DNA of 64,000 nucleotides, taken from NCBI RefSeq assembly GCF_017312485.1, contig NZ_BMBA01000001.1:62001-126000 (forward strand), read 5' to 3'. This DNA is from Clostridium zeae. Its GTDB lineage: Bacteria > Bacillota > Clostridia > Clostridiales > Clostridiaceae. The position numbers and the translations under genes are program-made. Shown piece after piece: positions 24,678 through 33,535 of the stretch (position 1 is its first letter; every line of letters begins with the position of its first letter). A model generated the notes under the pieces. That model had not been told where the DNA came from. It ran no database searches and worked only from the letters and a program-made list of their open reading frames with translations.

Positions 24678-27032
24678 ATGTTTGGTAAAATAGTAAGTCA
24701 TAGAGTAGAAAATAATAAGATATATTTTGATTTTGAAAAAAATAAAGGCATAATTGAGGTTATAAATCCAATGATTGTGAATGTTTTTTGTCCTTTAAAA
24801 TATGATAATCATTATTCAAGAGCTGTAGAAGATTTAAACATCGAACCATGTGAGATTATAGTAGAGGAAAAAAACTCTTACATAGAGATTAAAACTGAAG
24901 TGTTACTTATTAGGGTGTATGATGATTTTAAAGTAGATTTTTACAACATAGAAGGAAAGATACTATGTGAAGATTTTAGAGAGGAGAGAGCTCCTTTTAG
25001 AAGAAGAGGTACTATAAGTGATGCACAAGATGAAGGTCATAATGTAGATAAACAAGCTGATAAGCATAAAATTGAAGTCGTTAAAAGATTATTTGGAGAT
25101 GAAAAGTTCTATGGTCTTGGAGAAAAAACAGGACATCTTAATAAGAGAGGTTATTACTATGAAATGTGGAATACTGATGATCCAACTCCGCATGTTGAAA
25201 GTCATAAATCACTTTATAAATCCATCCCTTATTTTGTAACGCTTAGAGATGAAAGCGTATTTGGTATATTTTTTGATAACACCTTTAAAACTTATTTTGA
25301 TATGGGAAAAGAAAACTCAGCCTATTATTACTTTGGAGCAGACGATGGTAATTTTGACTATTATTTTATTGGAGGTAATAATATACAAAGTATACTAAAG
25401 GGTTATACTGATTTAACAGGAAAGACTCCGCTTCCTCAAATGTGGACTCTTGGATATCAACAAAGCAGATGGGCTTATTCTCCAGCAGGCAGAGTTAAAG
25501 AAATAGCTAAAAACTTTAGAGAAAAAGATATTCCTTGTGACACAATTCATCTAGATATAGATTATATGGAGAATTTTAAAGTGTTTACTTGGGATAAAGA
25601 AAGATTTCCTGATGAAAAGAAGCTATTAAATGAGCTTAGTGAAGATGGGTTTAAGATAGTTACCATAATAGATCCAGGAGTAAAGAAAGAAAAAAACTAT
25701 GATATTTATGAGACTGGACTTAAGAATGGATATTTTGCTACTGAAAAGGATGGAATTACTTATGTAAATAAGGTATGGCCAGGTGATTCTGTGTTTCCTG
25801 ACTTTTCTAAGAAAGACACTAGAGCCTGGTGGGCCGAAAATCAAAAGCTTTTATTAGATTCAGGAGTTTCAGGTGTATGGAATGACATGAATGAGCCTGC
25901 TAGTTTTAACGGTCCGCTACCGGATGATGTTCAGTTTGAAAACGAAGGAAGAAATACAGATCATACTGAAATTCATAATGTATATGGACATCTAATGGCA
26001 AAGGCAACTTTTGAGGGAATTAAGAAGCACAGCGGTAAAAGACCTTTTGTTATAACAAGAGCGGCATATGCAGGAACTCAAAAGTATTCTACAGTGTGGA
26101 CAGGGGACAATCAAAGCTTTTGGGATCATCTAAGAATGTCGATACCAATGCTTTTAAACCTTGGAATGAGTGGTATAAGCTTCTGTGGAACTGATGTTGG
26201 AGGTTTTAGCTTTGATTGCACCCCAGAACTTTTATCAAGATGGGTACAAGTAGGAGCATTTACACCATTATTCAGAAATCATTCAGGTAGTAACACGAGA
26301 GATCAGGAACCATGGGCTTTTGATGAAGAAACCCTGAATATAAATAGAAAGTATATAAAATTAAGATATAAGCTCCTTCCATATTTATATGATTTATTAT
26401 GGAGTGGTGAGACTACAGGATTACCAGTGATGAGGCCGCTTGTACTTCATTATGAAAAAGATAAAGAAGTATATGAAATCAATGACCAATTTTTATTTGG
26501 TGAAAATATATTGGTAGCACCTATATTAGAGCAAGGTAAGAAAATAAGAACTGTATATCTTCCAGAAGGTCAATGGGTAGATTATTGGACAAAGGAAGTT
26601 ATAGCTGGTGGAAAGTATATACTTAAAGAAGCTCCGCTAGACATCTGTCCAGTATATATTAGGAAGGGAAGTATAGTTCCAAACTATCCAGTGCAAAGCT
26701 ACGTGGGAGAAAAAGATATTAAAGAATTAACTCTTGATATTTATCCAGGTGAAGGTCAATATGTTCATTACGTAGATGACAAAGAAAGTTATAAATATAA
26801 AGATGGTGAATATACTTTATATGAATTTATGATGAAGTGTGATGAAGAAGTTACCATAGATATCAATGTAAGACATGAAGCTTATAAAGCATATGATAGC
26901 TTTAAAGTTATATTAAATTGTGATACTACTAAAGAGATTTATTTCAATGAAGAAAGTTTAAGTTTTGCTAAAATTGATAACAAGATTGAATTTATTATTC
27001 CAGCAGTAAGTGGTAAGCTTATATTAAAATAG
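24678..27032 (+). CDS. GH31 alpha-glucosidase
   Basis: A 784-residue cytoplasmic glycosidase (no signal peptide) cleaving alpha-linked glucosides. Order: N-terminal beta-sandwich with FYGLGEKTGHLNKRG, (beta/alpha)8 barrel with nucleophile Asp403 in WNDMNEPA, acid/base Asp477 in WTGDNQSFW and the RNHSG motif, then C-terminal beta domains. Family length is normal. GGAGGAATAAT precedes the ATG. It is divergent from, and probably controlled by, the AraC regulator. It could also act on alpha-xylosides or sulfoquinovosides in principle, but the barrel motifs fit alpha-glucosidase best. Confidence 0.93.
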   Translation: MFGKIVSHRVENNKIYFDFEKNKGIIEVINPMIVNVFCPLKYDNHYSRAVEDLNIEPCEIIVEEKNSYIEIKTEVLLIRVYDDFKVDFYNIEGKILCEDFREERAPFRRRGTISDAQDEGHNVDKQADKHKIEVVKRLFGDEKFYGLGEKTGHLNKRGYYYEMWNTDDPTPHVESHKSLYKSIPYFVTLRDESVFGIFFDNTFKTYFDMGKENSAYYYFGADDGNFDYYFIGGNNIQSILKGYTDLTGKTPLPQMWTLGYQQSRWAYSPAGRVKEIAKNFREKDIPCDTIHLDIDYMENFKVFTWDKERFPDEKKLLNELSEDGFKIVTIIDPGVKKEKNYDIYETGLKNGYFATEKDGITYVNKVWPGDSVFPDFSKKDTRAWWAENQKLLLDSGVSGVWNDMNEPASFNGPLPDDVQFENEGRNTDHTEIHNVYGHLMAKATFEGIKKHSGKRPFVITRAAYAGTQKYSTVWTGDNQSFWDHLRMSIPMLLNLGMSGISFCGTDVGGFSFDCTPELLSRWVQVGAFTPLFRNHSGSNTRDQEPWAFDEETLNINRKYIKLRYKLLPYLYDLLWSGETTGLPVMRPLVLHYEKDKEVYEINDQFLFGENILVAPILEQGKKIRTVYLPEGQWVDYWTKEVIAGGKYILKEAPLDICPVYIRKGSIVPNYPVQSYVGEKDIKELTLDIYPGEGQYVHYVDDKESYKYKDGEYTLYEFMMKCDEEVTIDINVRHEAYKAYDSFKVILNCDTTKEIYFNEESLSFAKIDNKIEFIIPAVSGKLILK

Positions 27033-27419
27033 AGTGACCTGATTTTTAACTTATAAAATTAAGAGTTGTTAAAGCACCATGTTGAAATTAATTGGTTAAT
27101 CATCCGCCGCTTAAATGTGCTTACGCAAAGAATTAATTTCAACAATATTCTTAAACATAGCCTTAAATTAAAGCAGCAAAGTATTAAACATAAATAAGTT
27201 TGATTACAAAAGTCATAAGATTAGATAATTCATATTCTTATGGCTTTTATTTTTTGAAAAGTAGTTAGTGATTAATTTTATATAAAAAAGTTAAATATGT
27301 TATATAATAGAATTGAATTCTGTTTTACACTCCACTGATTAATTTAGTTGGGGAAGAAAAAGAATATGAGGTTGAAAATTTAGTTTAATCTTATAAACAA
27401 TCCACTTGGAGGATAGTAT
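27033..27419. other. Intergenic interval with a long-loop inverted repeat
   Basis: Perfect 14-bp arms TGTTGAAATTAATT (27080-27093) and AATTAATTTCAACA (27131-27144) enclose a 37-base loop that is unusually GC-rich for this window (CATCCGCCGC). No T-run follows, so it is not a simple terminator. A true terminator lies at 27210. TATAAT at about 27302 probably serves the next gene. Confidence 0.6.
27210..27256 (+). terminator. Intrinsic terminator downstream of GH31
   Basis: Arms AAGTCATAAGA and TCTTATGGCTT followed by TTATTTTTTG. Confidence 0.75.
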
Positions 27420-28166
27420 ATGGCAAAGATAATATTTTTAGGTACAAATGGATGGTATGATACAAAAACAGGGAATACCCCTTCTGTTCTAATAGAGCAT
27501 GAACAATATAATTTAATATTGGATGCTGGCAATGGCATTTCTAAACTGAACAACTATATTGATTCAGCTAAACCAGTATATTTATTTTTAAGCCATTTTC
27601 ATTTAGATCACATTTCTGGATTACACACACTGGTTAAAAATAATTTTTCTAAAGGATTATATATTATAGTACAAAATGGAGGAAAAGATTTTCTACAAAA
27701 CTTTATCAATTTACCTTACACAGTACCAATAAAACAACTTCCTTTCAAAGTAGAGATAATAGAGGTTAATAAAATTTCAACTAACTTTCCTTTTAAAGTA
27801 AGTTTTTTACCATTGAAACATAGTATAGAAGTTTTAGGTATTAGATTAGAAATAAATGACAAGATTATCACATACTGTACTGACACTAGTAAATGTGAAA
27901 ATGCAGTTACTTTAGCTAAAGATGCAGATATATTAATTACAGAATGTAGTATGGCACCAAATGTAGATAAGGACGCAAATGTGCATCTTAATCCTCAAAT
28001 GGCAGCGCAGCTTGCAAAAGAAGCTGAAGTGAAAAAGCTTTACTTGATGCATTTTGATGCAAGCACTTATACCAATAAAGAAATGAGAATTGAAGCAGAA
28101 TTAAATGCAAAAGAGACTTTCTCTAACTCATTTGCAACCTTTGATGGTATGGAAGTTGAATTCTAG
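27420..28166 (+). CDS. Metallo-beta-lactamase-fold hydrolase
   Basis: A 248-residue soluble protein with the metal-binding motif SHFHLDHISG (HxHxDH), later ligands in LKHSIEVLG and CTDTS, and a C-terminal LMHFDAS. The layout resembles RNase Z-like and phosphodiesterase-like MBL proteins, but the C-terminal exosite of RNase Z is not obvious, so I leave the substrate open. GGAGGATAGTAT precedes the ATG. Monocistronic by spacing. Confidence 0.88.
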   Translation: MAKIIFLGTNGWYDTKTGNTPSVLIEHEQYNLILDAGNGISKLNNYIDSAKPVYLFLSHFHLDHISGLHTLVKNNFSKGLYIIVQNGGKDFLQNFINLPYTVPIKQLPFKVEIIEVNKISTNFPFKVSFLPLKHSIEVLGIRLEINDKIITYCTDTSKCENAVTLAKDADILITECSMAPNVDKDANVHLNPQMAAQLAKEAEVKKLYLMHFDASTYTNKEMRIEAELNAKETFSNSFATFDGMEVEF

Positions 28167-28328
28167 CTAATCTAATTGACAATAGTATGTTATAATGATT
28201 CAATATAACATCAGCCTATAATAATTATATAATTTTTATATGAACACTATAATAATTGTAAATAATCTCAATATAATTCATAGATATATTTTAAATTTAA
28301 CTTAACTAAAGACGTGGAGGATAACTTG

Positions 28329-28772
28329 ATGATTTGGAAAATCAAAACTTTTGATCAACTAACTGGAGAAGAAGTATATAAGCTGCTTAAATTAAGAAGT
28401 GAGGTTTTTGTCGTAGAACAAAATTGTGTTTATCTAGACCCAGATGGTAAAGATCAACACTCTTATCACTTATATTTAGAAGATGAGGGCGAAATTGTGG
28501 CTTGCACAAGGCTATTAAATAAAGGTGTTGCTTATAAACAAGCTTCAATAGGCAGAGTAATCGTAAAAAAAGATTATAGAGGGAAAGGCTTATCTAGAGA
28601 ATTGCTTTTAAAATCCATTAGCTTCATAGAGGAAAATATGAAGGAAACAGAAATTAAAATTCAAGCGCAAGCATATTTATTTGATTTTTATGGAAGCTTT
28701 GGATTTAATGCAATTTCTGAGGAATACTTAGAAGACGGCATTCCTCATATAGATATGCTTTATAAAAAGTAA
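28329..28772 (+). CDS. ElaA-like GNAT acetyltransferase
   Basis: 147 residues. Starts MIWKIKTFDQLTGEEVYKLL and continues RSEVFVVEQNC, the N-terminal signature of ElaA-type GNAT proteins; the acetyl-CoA motif is VIVKKDYRGKGLSRELL. The substrate is unknown. ATG 28329 is chosen because GGAGG at 28316-28320 lies eight bases upstream; a GTG at 28314 would overlap that site. Confidence 0.9.
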   Translation: MIWKIKTFDQLTGEEVYKLLKLRSEVFVVEQNCVYLDPDGKDQHSYHLYLEDEGEIVACTRLLNKGVAYKQASIGRVIVKKDYRGKGLSRELLLKSISFIEENMKETEIKIQAQAYLFDFYGSFGFNAISEEYLEDGIPHIDMLYKK

Positions 28773-28985
28773 AATAACAATAATTTAATGAACACTATTT
28801 AATTTAAAGAAAATATTTATATTTAACGCTTCTATACAACTACGATAATTTAACCGTGATTTTATAGAAAATTTATATGAAATACAAGAATGCTTTTTTG
28901 ACACAGAAGAAAAGGTGGACAATCTATTATAACCATTCAAACAAAATTAAAATATATTAAAGATAAAAAATAGAGGAGAGAAGAA

Positions 28986-29285
28986 ATGTCAACTAACAGT
29001 TTAGAACAAGTAATCATAATATGTGGTTCATGGTTTTTATTTAGTGCGATATATAAAAAGTACGATTTATTATCATACTTAAAGAAGAAAATAAAGTTAA
29101 AAACTAATACAGCTTGGATTGCTTTGATATGTGTATCCTATGTAGTTCTTGAAGCAATAATTGGAGTGTTGATGTATAAATTCAATGTACCATATTCTTA
29201 TATAGTTGTTTTTTTTAATATATTCATGGGCTTCTTCCTGAGCCTACTTGCTGCGGCAACGTTTAAGAAAAAATCTAAAAATTAG
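28986..29285 (+). CDS. Small three-helix membrane protein
   Basis: 99 residues with three hydrophobic segments (about 9-23, 43-64, 72-93) and a basic C-terminus KKKSKN, so the C-end is probably cytoplasmic. No family recognised. GAGGAGAG is eight bases before the ATG. A clean terminator follows, making it a single-gene unit. Confidence 0.75.
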   Translation: MSTNSLEQVIIICGSWFLFSAIYKKYDLLSYLKKKIKLKTNTAWIALICVSYVVLEAIIGVLMYKFNVPYSYIVVFFNIFMGFFLSLLAAATFKKKSKN

Positions 29286-29310
29286 TATATATTTATGAGA
29301 TTCAATAAGA

Positions 29311-29348
29311 TTATTAGAGAAGTTCTAAGTGACTTCTCTAATAAAATC
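29311..29348 (+). terminator. Intrinsic terminator after the small membrane protein
   Basis: Perfect 13-bp arms TTATTAGAGAAGT and ACTTCTCTAATAA with an 8-base loop; the tail AAATCT is poor in T, so efficiency is uncertain. Confidence 0.6.
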
Positions 29349-29567
29349 TAAATATCGTTTCTAATATCATCTCAAATCTATAATAATAAACTTCTATTTA
29401 AAAATTCAATTACTCAATTGAATTATTCTAAAAATATAACTATACGAATATAATTTAGTCTAAAATATTATAAAAAATCAGAATATTGGGTAAAATATAT
29501 ATAATTATATTTTTTTAAGTGTATTTTAATAGTAATTATAAAAAATAGACGGGTGGTGTACAAAACA

Positions 29568-29807
29568 GTGATAGATAATGAAGAAGAATACCTATCAATG
29601 CATCCTAATCAAAGAAAATGGATAAATGAATGTAGTATGTGTCATCATAGAGGATACAAGCCAAACATATTAGAGCAGTTATATCCTTATCCACCAACAG
29701 AAACAAGAAATTTGCGTTGTTACTTTAAACCGCTTGCACTAAATAACGAGGGTATTTGTGAGGATTGTGATAAACTTTTGAAGCAGAAACAAAATAAAAG
29801 TTACTAA
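29568..29807 (+). CDS. Small zinc-ribbon-like protein
   Basis: 79 residues with two Cys pairs, CSMC (followed by HHRGYKP) and CEDC, about 45 residues apart, which suggests one structural Zn site. The middle has a PYPPTETRNLRCYFKPLAL segment. No known family was assigned. Three in-frame GTG codons are possible starts (29553, 29556, 29568); the last is favoured because GGGTGGT at 29551-29557 then lies ten bases upstream. Transcribed alone. Confidence 0.65.
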   Translation: MIDNEEEYLSMHPNQRKWINECSMCHHRGYKPNILEQLYPYPPTETRNLRCYFKPLALNNEGICEDCDKLLKQKQNKSY

Positions 29808-29974
29808 TGCTAGTTATAACTTTTGTTTAATAATTCAAGTATAGAATTTTTACCGATACGAGGTAACACTTAAATTAATAACTAAAAATTAAGTGCAACA
29901 ATACGGATACTCTCGAAGTGTATGTTTTATGGTATAATTATACATATAATGCTAACATTAGAGGATAGGTAGCT

Positions 29975-30055
29975 ATGGACAATAATTTAAATGAAGAAAT
30001 TATTAAGACTGAAGATGATGCACTCGATATGTTGGACAACCTTTTAGAAAAATAA
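29975..30055 (+). pseudogene. 26-codon frame, likely the surviving start of a methyltransferase-like gene
   Basis: ATG 29975 has a good ribosome site (GAGGATAGGT) and a TATAAT about 35 bases upstream, and encodes MDNNLNEEIIKTEDDALDML then DNLLEK and stop. The IIKTEDDALDMLD wording resembles the N-terminus of some clostridial methyltransferases, but the body is missing. A second short frame (30067-30141, MKESTDKNNFGKSFLW) follows in another register. Either a truncated gene or a true small peptide. Confidence 0.4.
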
Positions 30056-30226
30056 AATTTCAAGAAATGAAAGAATCAACTGATAAAAATAACTTTGGAA
30101 AATCTTTTTTATGGTCAGTATTAATGAGAAGAAAATCATAAATTTTGCTAATTCCCCAAAAAATGATTTTTTGCTTTTGCTTAAAATTAAGGCAATATTT
30201 TATATTTAAGTTAAGTGAGGTGCCAT

Positions 30227-30838
30227 ATGGAATTTGATGAATATGCAAAAGGGTGGGACACAGAGAAACGAATTTCTAGAGCAAAAATTATAGCTAAGGA
30301 ATTAGAAAACTTTATTCATATCAATAAAAGACTTTCTGCAATGGAATTTGGATGTGGAACAGGACTTATAAGTTTTAATCTTCATGATAAGTTAAAAGAA
30401 ATAACACTTATAGATTCATCAGAAGGGATGCTTCATATAGTTAAGTCTAAAGTTGAAACTTATAAAATTAATAACGTAGTTATAAAAAAAATAGATATAG
30501 AAGCTAATAGTGTAATTGATGAGAAGTACGATATAATATATAGCTCGATGGTACTGCATCATATTGATGATACAAAAAGTATAATAAGTAAGCTTTATGA
30601 ACTTCTTAATAATGAAGGCTGCCTTTGCATAATAGATTTAAACAAAGAGGATGGTAGGTTTCATAAAAATGAAACTGATTTTCATGGACATAATGGATTC
30701 AATCAAGCTGAGCTTATAAAGATTTTTGAGAACGCTGGTTTTAAAGAAGTTAAAGCCTATACATTTTACTTTGATTCAAAAGATATTGGCGATGAGGTAA
30801 TAGAGTATTCTTTATTCATAATTAAAGGTATAAAATAA
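30227..30838 (+). CDS. Class I SAM-dependent methyltransferase
   Basis: A 203-residue soluble methyltransferase. SAM-binding motif I is MEFGCGTGLISF, motif II LIDSSEGML, and the post-motif YDIIYSSMVLHHI is typical of the Methyltransf_11/12 type. The substrate is not predictable. ATG 30227 follows GTGAGGTGCCAT; a GTG at 30215 overlaps the ribosome site and is rejected. A GNAT gene follows after 48 bases, possibly co-transcribed. Confidence 0.9.
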   Translation: MEFDEYAKGWDTEKRISRAKIIAKELENFIHINKRLSAMEFGCGTGLISFNLHDKLKEITLIDSSEGMLHIVKSKVETYKINNVVIKKIDIEANSVIDEKYDIIYSSMVLHHIDDTKSIISKLYELLNNEGCLCIIDLNKEDGRFHKNETDFHGHNGFNQAELIKIFENAGFKEVKAYTFYFDSKDIGDEVIEYSLFIIKGIK

Positions 30839-30886
30839 TTTGCTTAACAACAATTAATTTTATATTACAACATAGGGGGAAACACA

Positions 30887-31729
30887 ATGCTATTAAAGAT
30901 GGCAGATAGGTATACAAAGGATTTAAATGATTTTTTATTTAAATATAATAACATAAGTAATCATTTCATTGCATGGATTCCTAATAACTATACGAAGATA
31001 GCTGAAATTGATAAGGAAAATTTTATTCTTTGTATAAATGATAACAATGTAGTTGGATGCATAGGGCTTCACATTTCTGAGGAACAAAAGGTTGCTAGAC
31101 TTCTTGGACCAATCATTAAAGATCAGTACTTCACTCAATACGTTGATAACTTGTATGAACAATGTTTAGCAAGCTTGCCAAATTTTATATCTGAGATGAA
31201 AATAGCATTTTTTGAAGAAAATGTTTCATGTAAATTATGGTGTGAAAAAAATAATTTTGAATTATACAATGCAGAAAGAACCATGGTTCTTAATAACTTT
31301 TCTAATATAAAAAAAGTTGAAAAAGAATTAGTATCCATACAGGCTTATGAAGACAGATATAGAGAGAAATTAGATATAGTTCACCCTAAGAATACCTTTT
31401 TCACATTAAACGAATTGATTGAAGGATCAAAAGAACAGCACGATTTATTTTTAGCTATAGAAAATGATGAGGTTAAAGGATATGTATGTTATGAACAATC
31501 AAAAGATAAAAAACAAAGTGAAATTGTACTTCTTCACGTTGGACAAGAGTTTAGAAACAATGGCTATGGTTCTGCGCTTTTAAATAACGCAATAAAGAGG
31601 CTTATTGAAAATGGAGCTGAAGAGATTACAATAAGTGTTAGAGTAAACAATGATAAAGCACAGAAGTTATATAAAAGAATAGGGTTTATGGAAAAAGAGA
31701 CTATTTATGCTTATAGGAAAGAGTTATAA
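30887..31729 (+). CDS. Tandem GNAT-like acetyltransferase
   Basis: 280 residues. The C-terminal 130 residues form a regular GNAT domain with the acetyl-CoA loop EFRNNGYGSALLNNAI and the motif B region NNDKAQKLYKRIGFMEKE. The N-terminal half looks like a degenerate GNAT repeat (NNVVGCIGLHISEEQKVARL). Substrate unknown. AGGGGG precedes the ATG. Probably in one transcript with the methyltransferase before it. Confidence 0.85.
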   Translation: MLLKMADRYTKDLNDFLFKYNNISNHFIAWIPNNYTKIAEIDKENFILCINDNNVVGCIGLHISEEQKVARLLGPIIKDQYFTQYVDNLYEQCLASLPNFISEMKIAFFEENVSCKLWCEKNNFELYNAERTMVLNNFSNIKKVEKELVSIQAYEDRYREKLDIVHPKNTFFTLNELIEGSKEQHDLFLAIENDEVKGYVCYEQSKDKKQSEIVLLHVGQEFRNNGYGSALLNNAIKRLIENGAEEITISVRVNNDKAQKLYKRIGFMEKETIYAYRKEL

Positions 31730-31765
31730 ATCATTCGCATTCATAAAATCTTTAAAAATAAAAGA

Positions 31766-31805
31766 CACTCATAAACAATTATACTGATATGAGTGACTTT
31801 TTTTA
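31766..31805. terminator. Terminator between convergent genes
   Basis: Arms CACTCATA and TATGAGTG around 14 bases, then CTTTTTTTATT on the plus strand; ends the GNAT transcript and may serve the L,D-transpeptidase gene too. Confidence 0.75.
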
Positions 31806-31811
31806 TTGAAG

Positions 31812-32534
31812 CTAATCACCAATCTCAACATTAGTTCCAGTAGGAATATTTTCATAAAACCAAAAAGCGTCATTTGGTATTAGTCTTATGCATCCGTGAG
31901 ATGCTGGTGTCCCAAGCTTAGCGGCTTCATCTTCAATAATATGACCATTTGAATCTACAGGAAGAGAATGGAACAGATAAGTTGCTCCAATAAATCCTAC
32001 CCAATACCTTGCACCTTCTCCATACTTGGCATTATAAAAACTTTCGCCAAAGTAGTCATTTATTTTAAAATTTCCTACAGGTGTATCGTAATCACCTTCT
32101 GTTAATCCTGTTGAACACTCCATTATCTTTATTAGCGTATCATTTTTATATATCTCTACTTTTTGAGTATCAATATGTACCTTAACACTATATTTGTCAC
32201 TGCTTCGTTTAGCCCTAACTGGGGTTTTGGTTGGAAACTGATAATTTACTACTTGAGCATTGGTTTCTTTTGAATTTTTATCATTTTGTTTTGTGTCTTT
32301 AGAATTGTTAGTATAAGTTGGTTTATTTCCTTCCTTTTGAGCTGAAGCTGCTACATCTGCGTTGGCTGTTACATTTTTCGTGGAAGTCGAATTATTATCA
32401 TCCACTATTGGTTTAACTGGGTATATTTTAACAGGCTTGTCTAGAGAATAATTTTCTATAGTGTTTTTTATGAACATTCCAGTAGCAGTTAGAGTAAGCA
32501 AAATTAAAAAAATGATTATTAAGTTTTTTTTCAT
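31812..32534 (-). CDS. L,D-transpeptidase (YkuD domain), membrane-anchored
   Basis: A 240-residue exported enzyme that makes 3-3 peptidoglycan cross-links or attaches proteins to the wall. An N-terminal signal anchor (LIIIFLILLTLTATGMFI) is followed by a Thr/Asn/Lys-rich linker to about residue 105, then the YkuD domain (KYSVKVHIDTQKVEIYKN onward) with catalytic Cys215 in SHGCIRL. GGAGGTTAAT precedes the ATG. It is divergent from the two-component operon; the shared 300-base promoter region suggests possible co-regulation. Confidence 0.93.
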   Translation of the reverse strand: MKKNLIIIFLILLTLTATGMFIKNTIENYSLDKPVKIYPVKPIVDDNNSTSTKNVTANADVAASAQKEGNKPTYTNNSKDTKQNDKNSKETNAQVVNYQFPTKTPVRAKRSSDKYSVKVHIDTQKVEIYKNDTLIKIMECSTGLTEGDYDTPVGNFKINDYFGESFYNAKYGEGARYWVGFIGATYLFHSLPVDSNGHIIEDEAAKLGTPASHGCIRLIPNDAFWFYENIPTGTNVEIGD

Positions 32535-32622
32535 TATATTAACCTCCGTTTTTTATCTATTTCTTGGTTTAAATTATACGGAACTGTTATTTCAAATTAT
32601 TTGTGCTAGGTTTCAAAATTAT

Positions 32623-32690
32623 AAATAAGTTGTAAACTTTAATTTACAATTTATTTGTTACAAGTTAGATACAAGTATAATAGAATTTGA
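32623..32690 (+). promoter_or_regulatory. Promoter region of the two-component operon with inverted and direct repeats
   Basis: An inverted repeat (AAATAAGTTGTAAA at 32623, TTTACAATTTATTT at 32643, one mismatch) is followed by TTGTTA (32655), a short 15-base spacer and TATAAT (32676-32681). TTACAA or TACAAG recurs three times at 11-15 base steps, the usual layout of OmpR-type response-regulator sites, so the operon may be autoregulated. Confidence 0.5.
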
Positions 32691-32831
32691 AACAACAAAA
32701 GCTTATAATAAAAGTTATGAAGGTGCACCATTTAAATCTAAAAACTTTTCTGGATTTTTAGGCAAGACTTGAGGATAAATAAATTCAATCAAAAATGGTT
32801 CGACAATATAGATAGTTGAGGTAAACTTAAT

Positions 32832-33530
32832 ATGCAAAATAAAAAAATTCTTATAATAGAAGATGAAGAAAACATAGCGGATTTACTTTCTCATTACATA
32901 AACAAAGAAGGTTATACTACTAGAATTGCAAACAACGGAACACTTGGGCTGCAGCTTGTTCAAGAATTTATGCCTGATCTAATACTTTTAGATTTGATGC
33001 TTCCAGATATAAATGGATTTGAAGTTTGCAAGAAGATTTCAACAAATTACATAATACCAATCATAATGATTACTGCAAAGTCTGATACAGTTGATAAGGT
33101 TCTAGGAATGGAGCTAGGAGCAGATGACTATATAACAAAACCCTTTAACACAAGGGAAGTAATAGCAAGGATAAGATCAATATTTAGAAGAATTGACTTG
33201 ATTTCAGAATCTATTACTAATAACGAACCTAATTTTATTCAGATAGGTAATGATATAGAAATACATATAGATCGCAGAGAAGTCTTTAAAAATAGCATAA
33301 AAATAGATATGACTAATAAGGAATATGAATTATTAGCTTATTTAGCAAAGAATAAAGGTAAGGTCATTACAAGAAATGAATTGTTGGATAAGGTATGGGG
33401 AATTGAATTTGTAGGTGATTCAAGAACTGTAGACATTCATATACAAAGGGTGAGAAAGAAGTTGGATGAAAGCAAGAATTCTTCTTTAATAGAAACAGTC
33501 TTTGGAATAGGCTATAAGATGGTAGGTTAA
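32832..33530 (+). CDS. OmpR/PhoB-family response regulator
   Basis: 232 residues: receiver domain with acidic pocket EDEE, phosphorylation site Asp54 (ILLDLMLPD), Thr/Lys switch positions (MITAK, ITKPF), and a C-terminal winged helix (NKEYELLAYLAKNKGKVITR through RTVDIHIQRVRKKL). The cognate kinase begins five bases after the stop. Target genes are unknown; its own promoter and the divergent L,D-transpeptidase are candidates. Confidence 0.95.
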   Translation: MQNKKILIIEDEENIADLLSHYINKEGYTTRIANNGTLGLQLVQEFMPDLILLDLMLPDINGFEVCKKISTNYIIPIIMITAKSDTVDKVLGMELGADDYITKPFNTREVIARIRSIFRRIDLISESITNNEPNFIQIGNDIEIHIDRREVFKNSIKIDMTNKEYELLAYLAKNKGKVITRNELLDKVWGIEFVGDSRTVDIHIQRVRKKLDESKNSSLIETVFGIGYKMVG

Positions 33531-33535
33531 TTAAT

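Noticed and set aside
28838-28932. Coding-like stretch DFIENLYEIQECFFDTEEKV before TAA at 28930
   Set aside because: Only about 27 codons with no start codon; too little to call a gene remnant.
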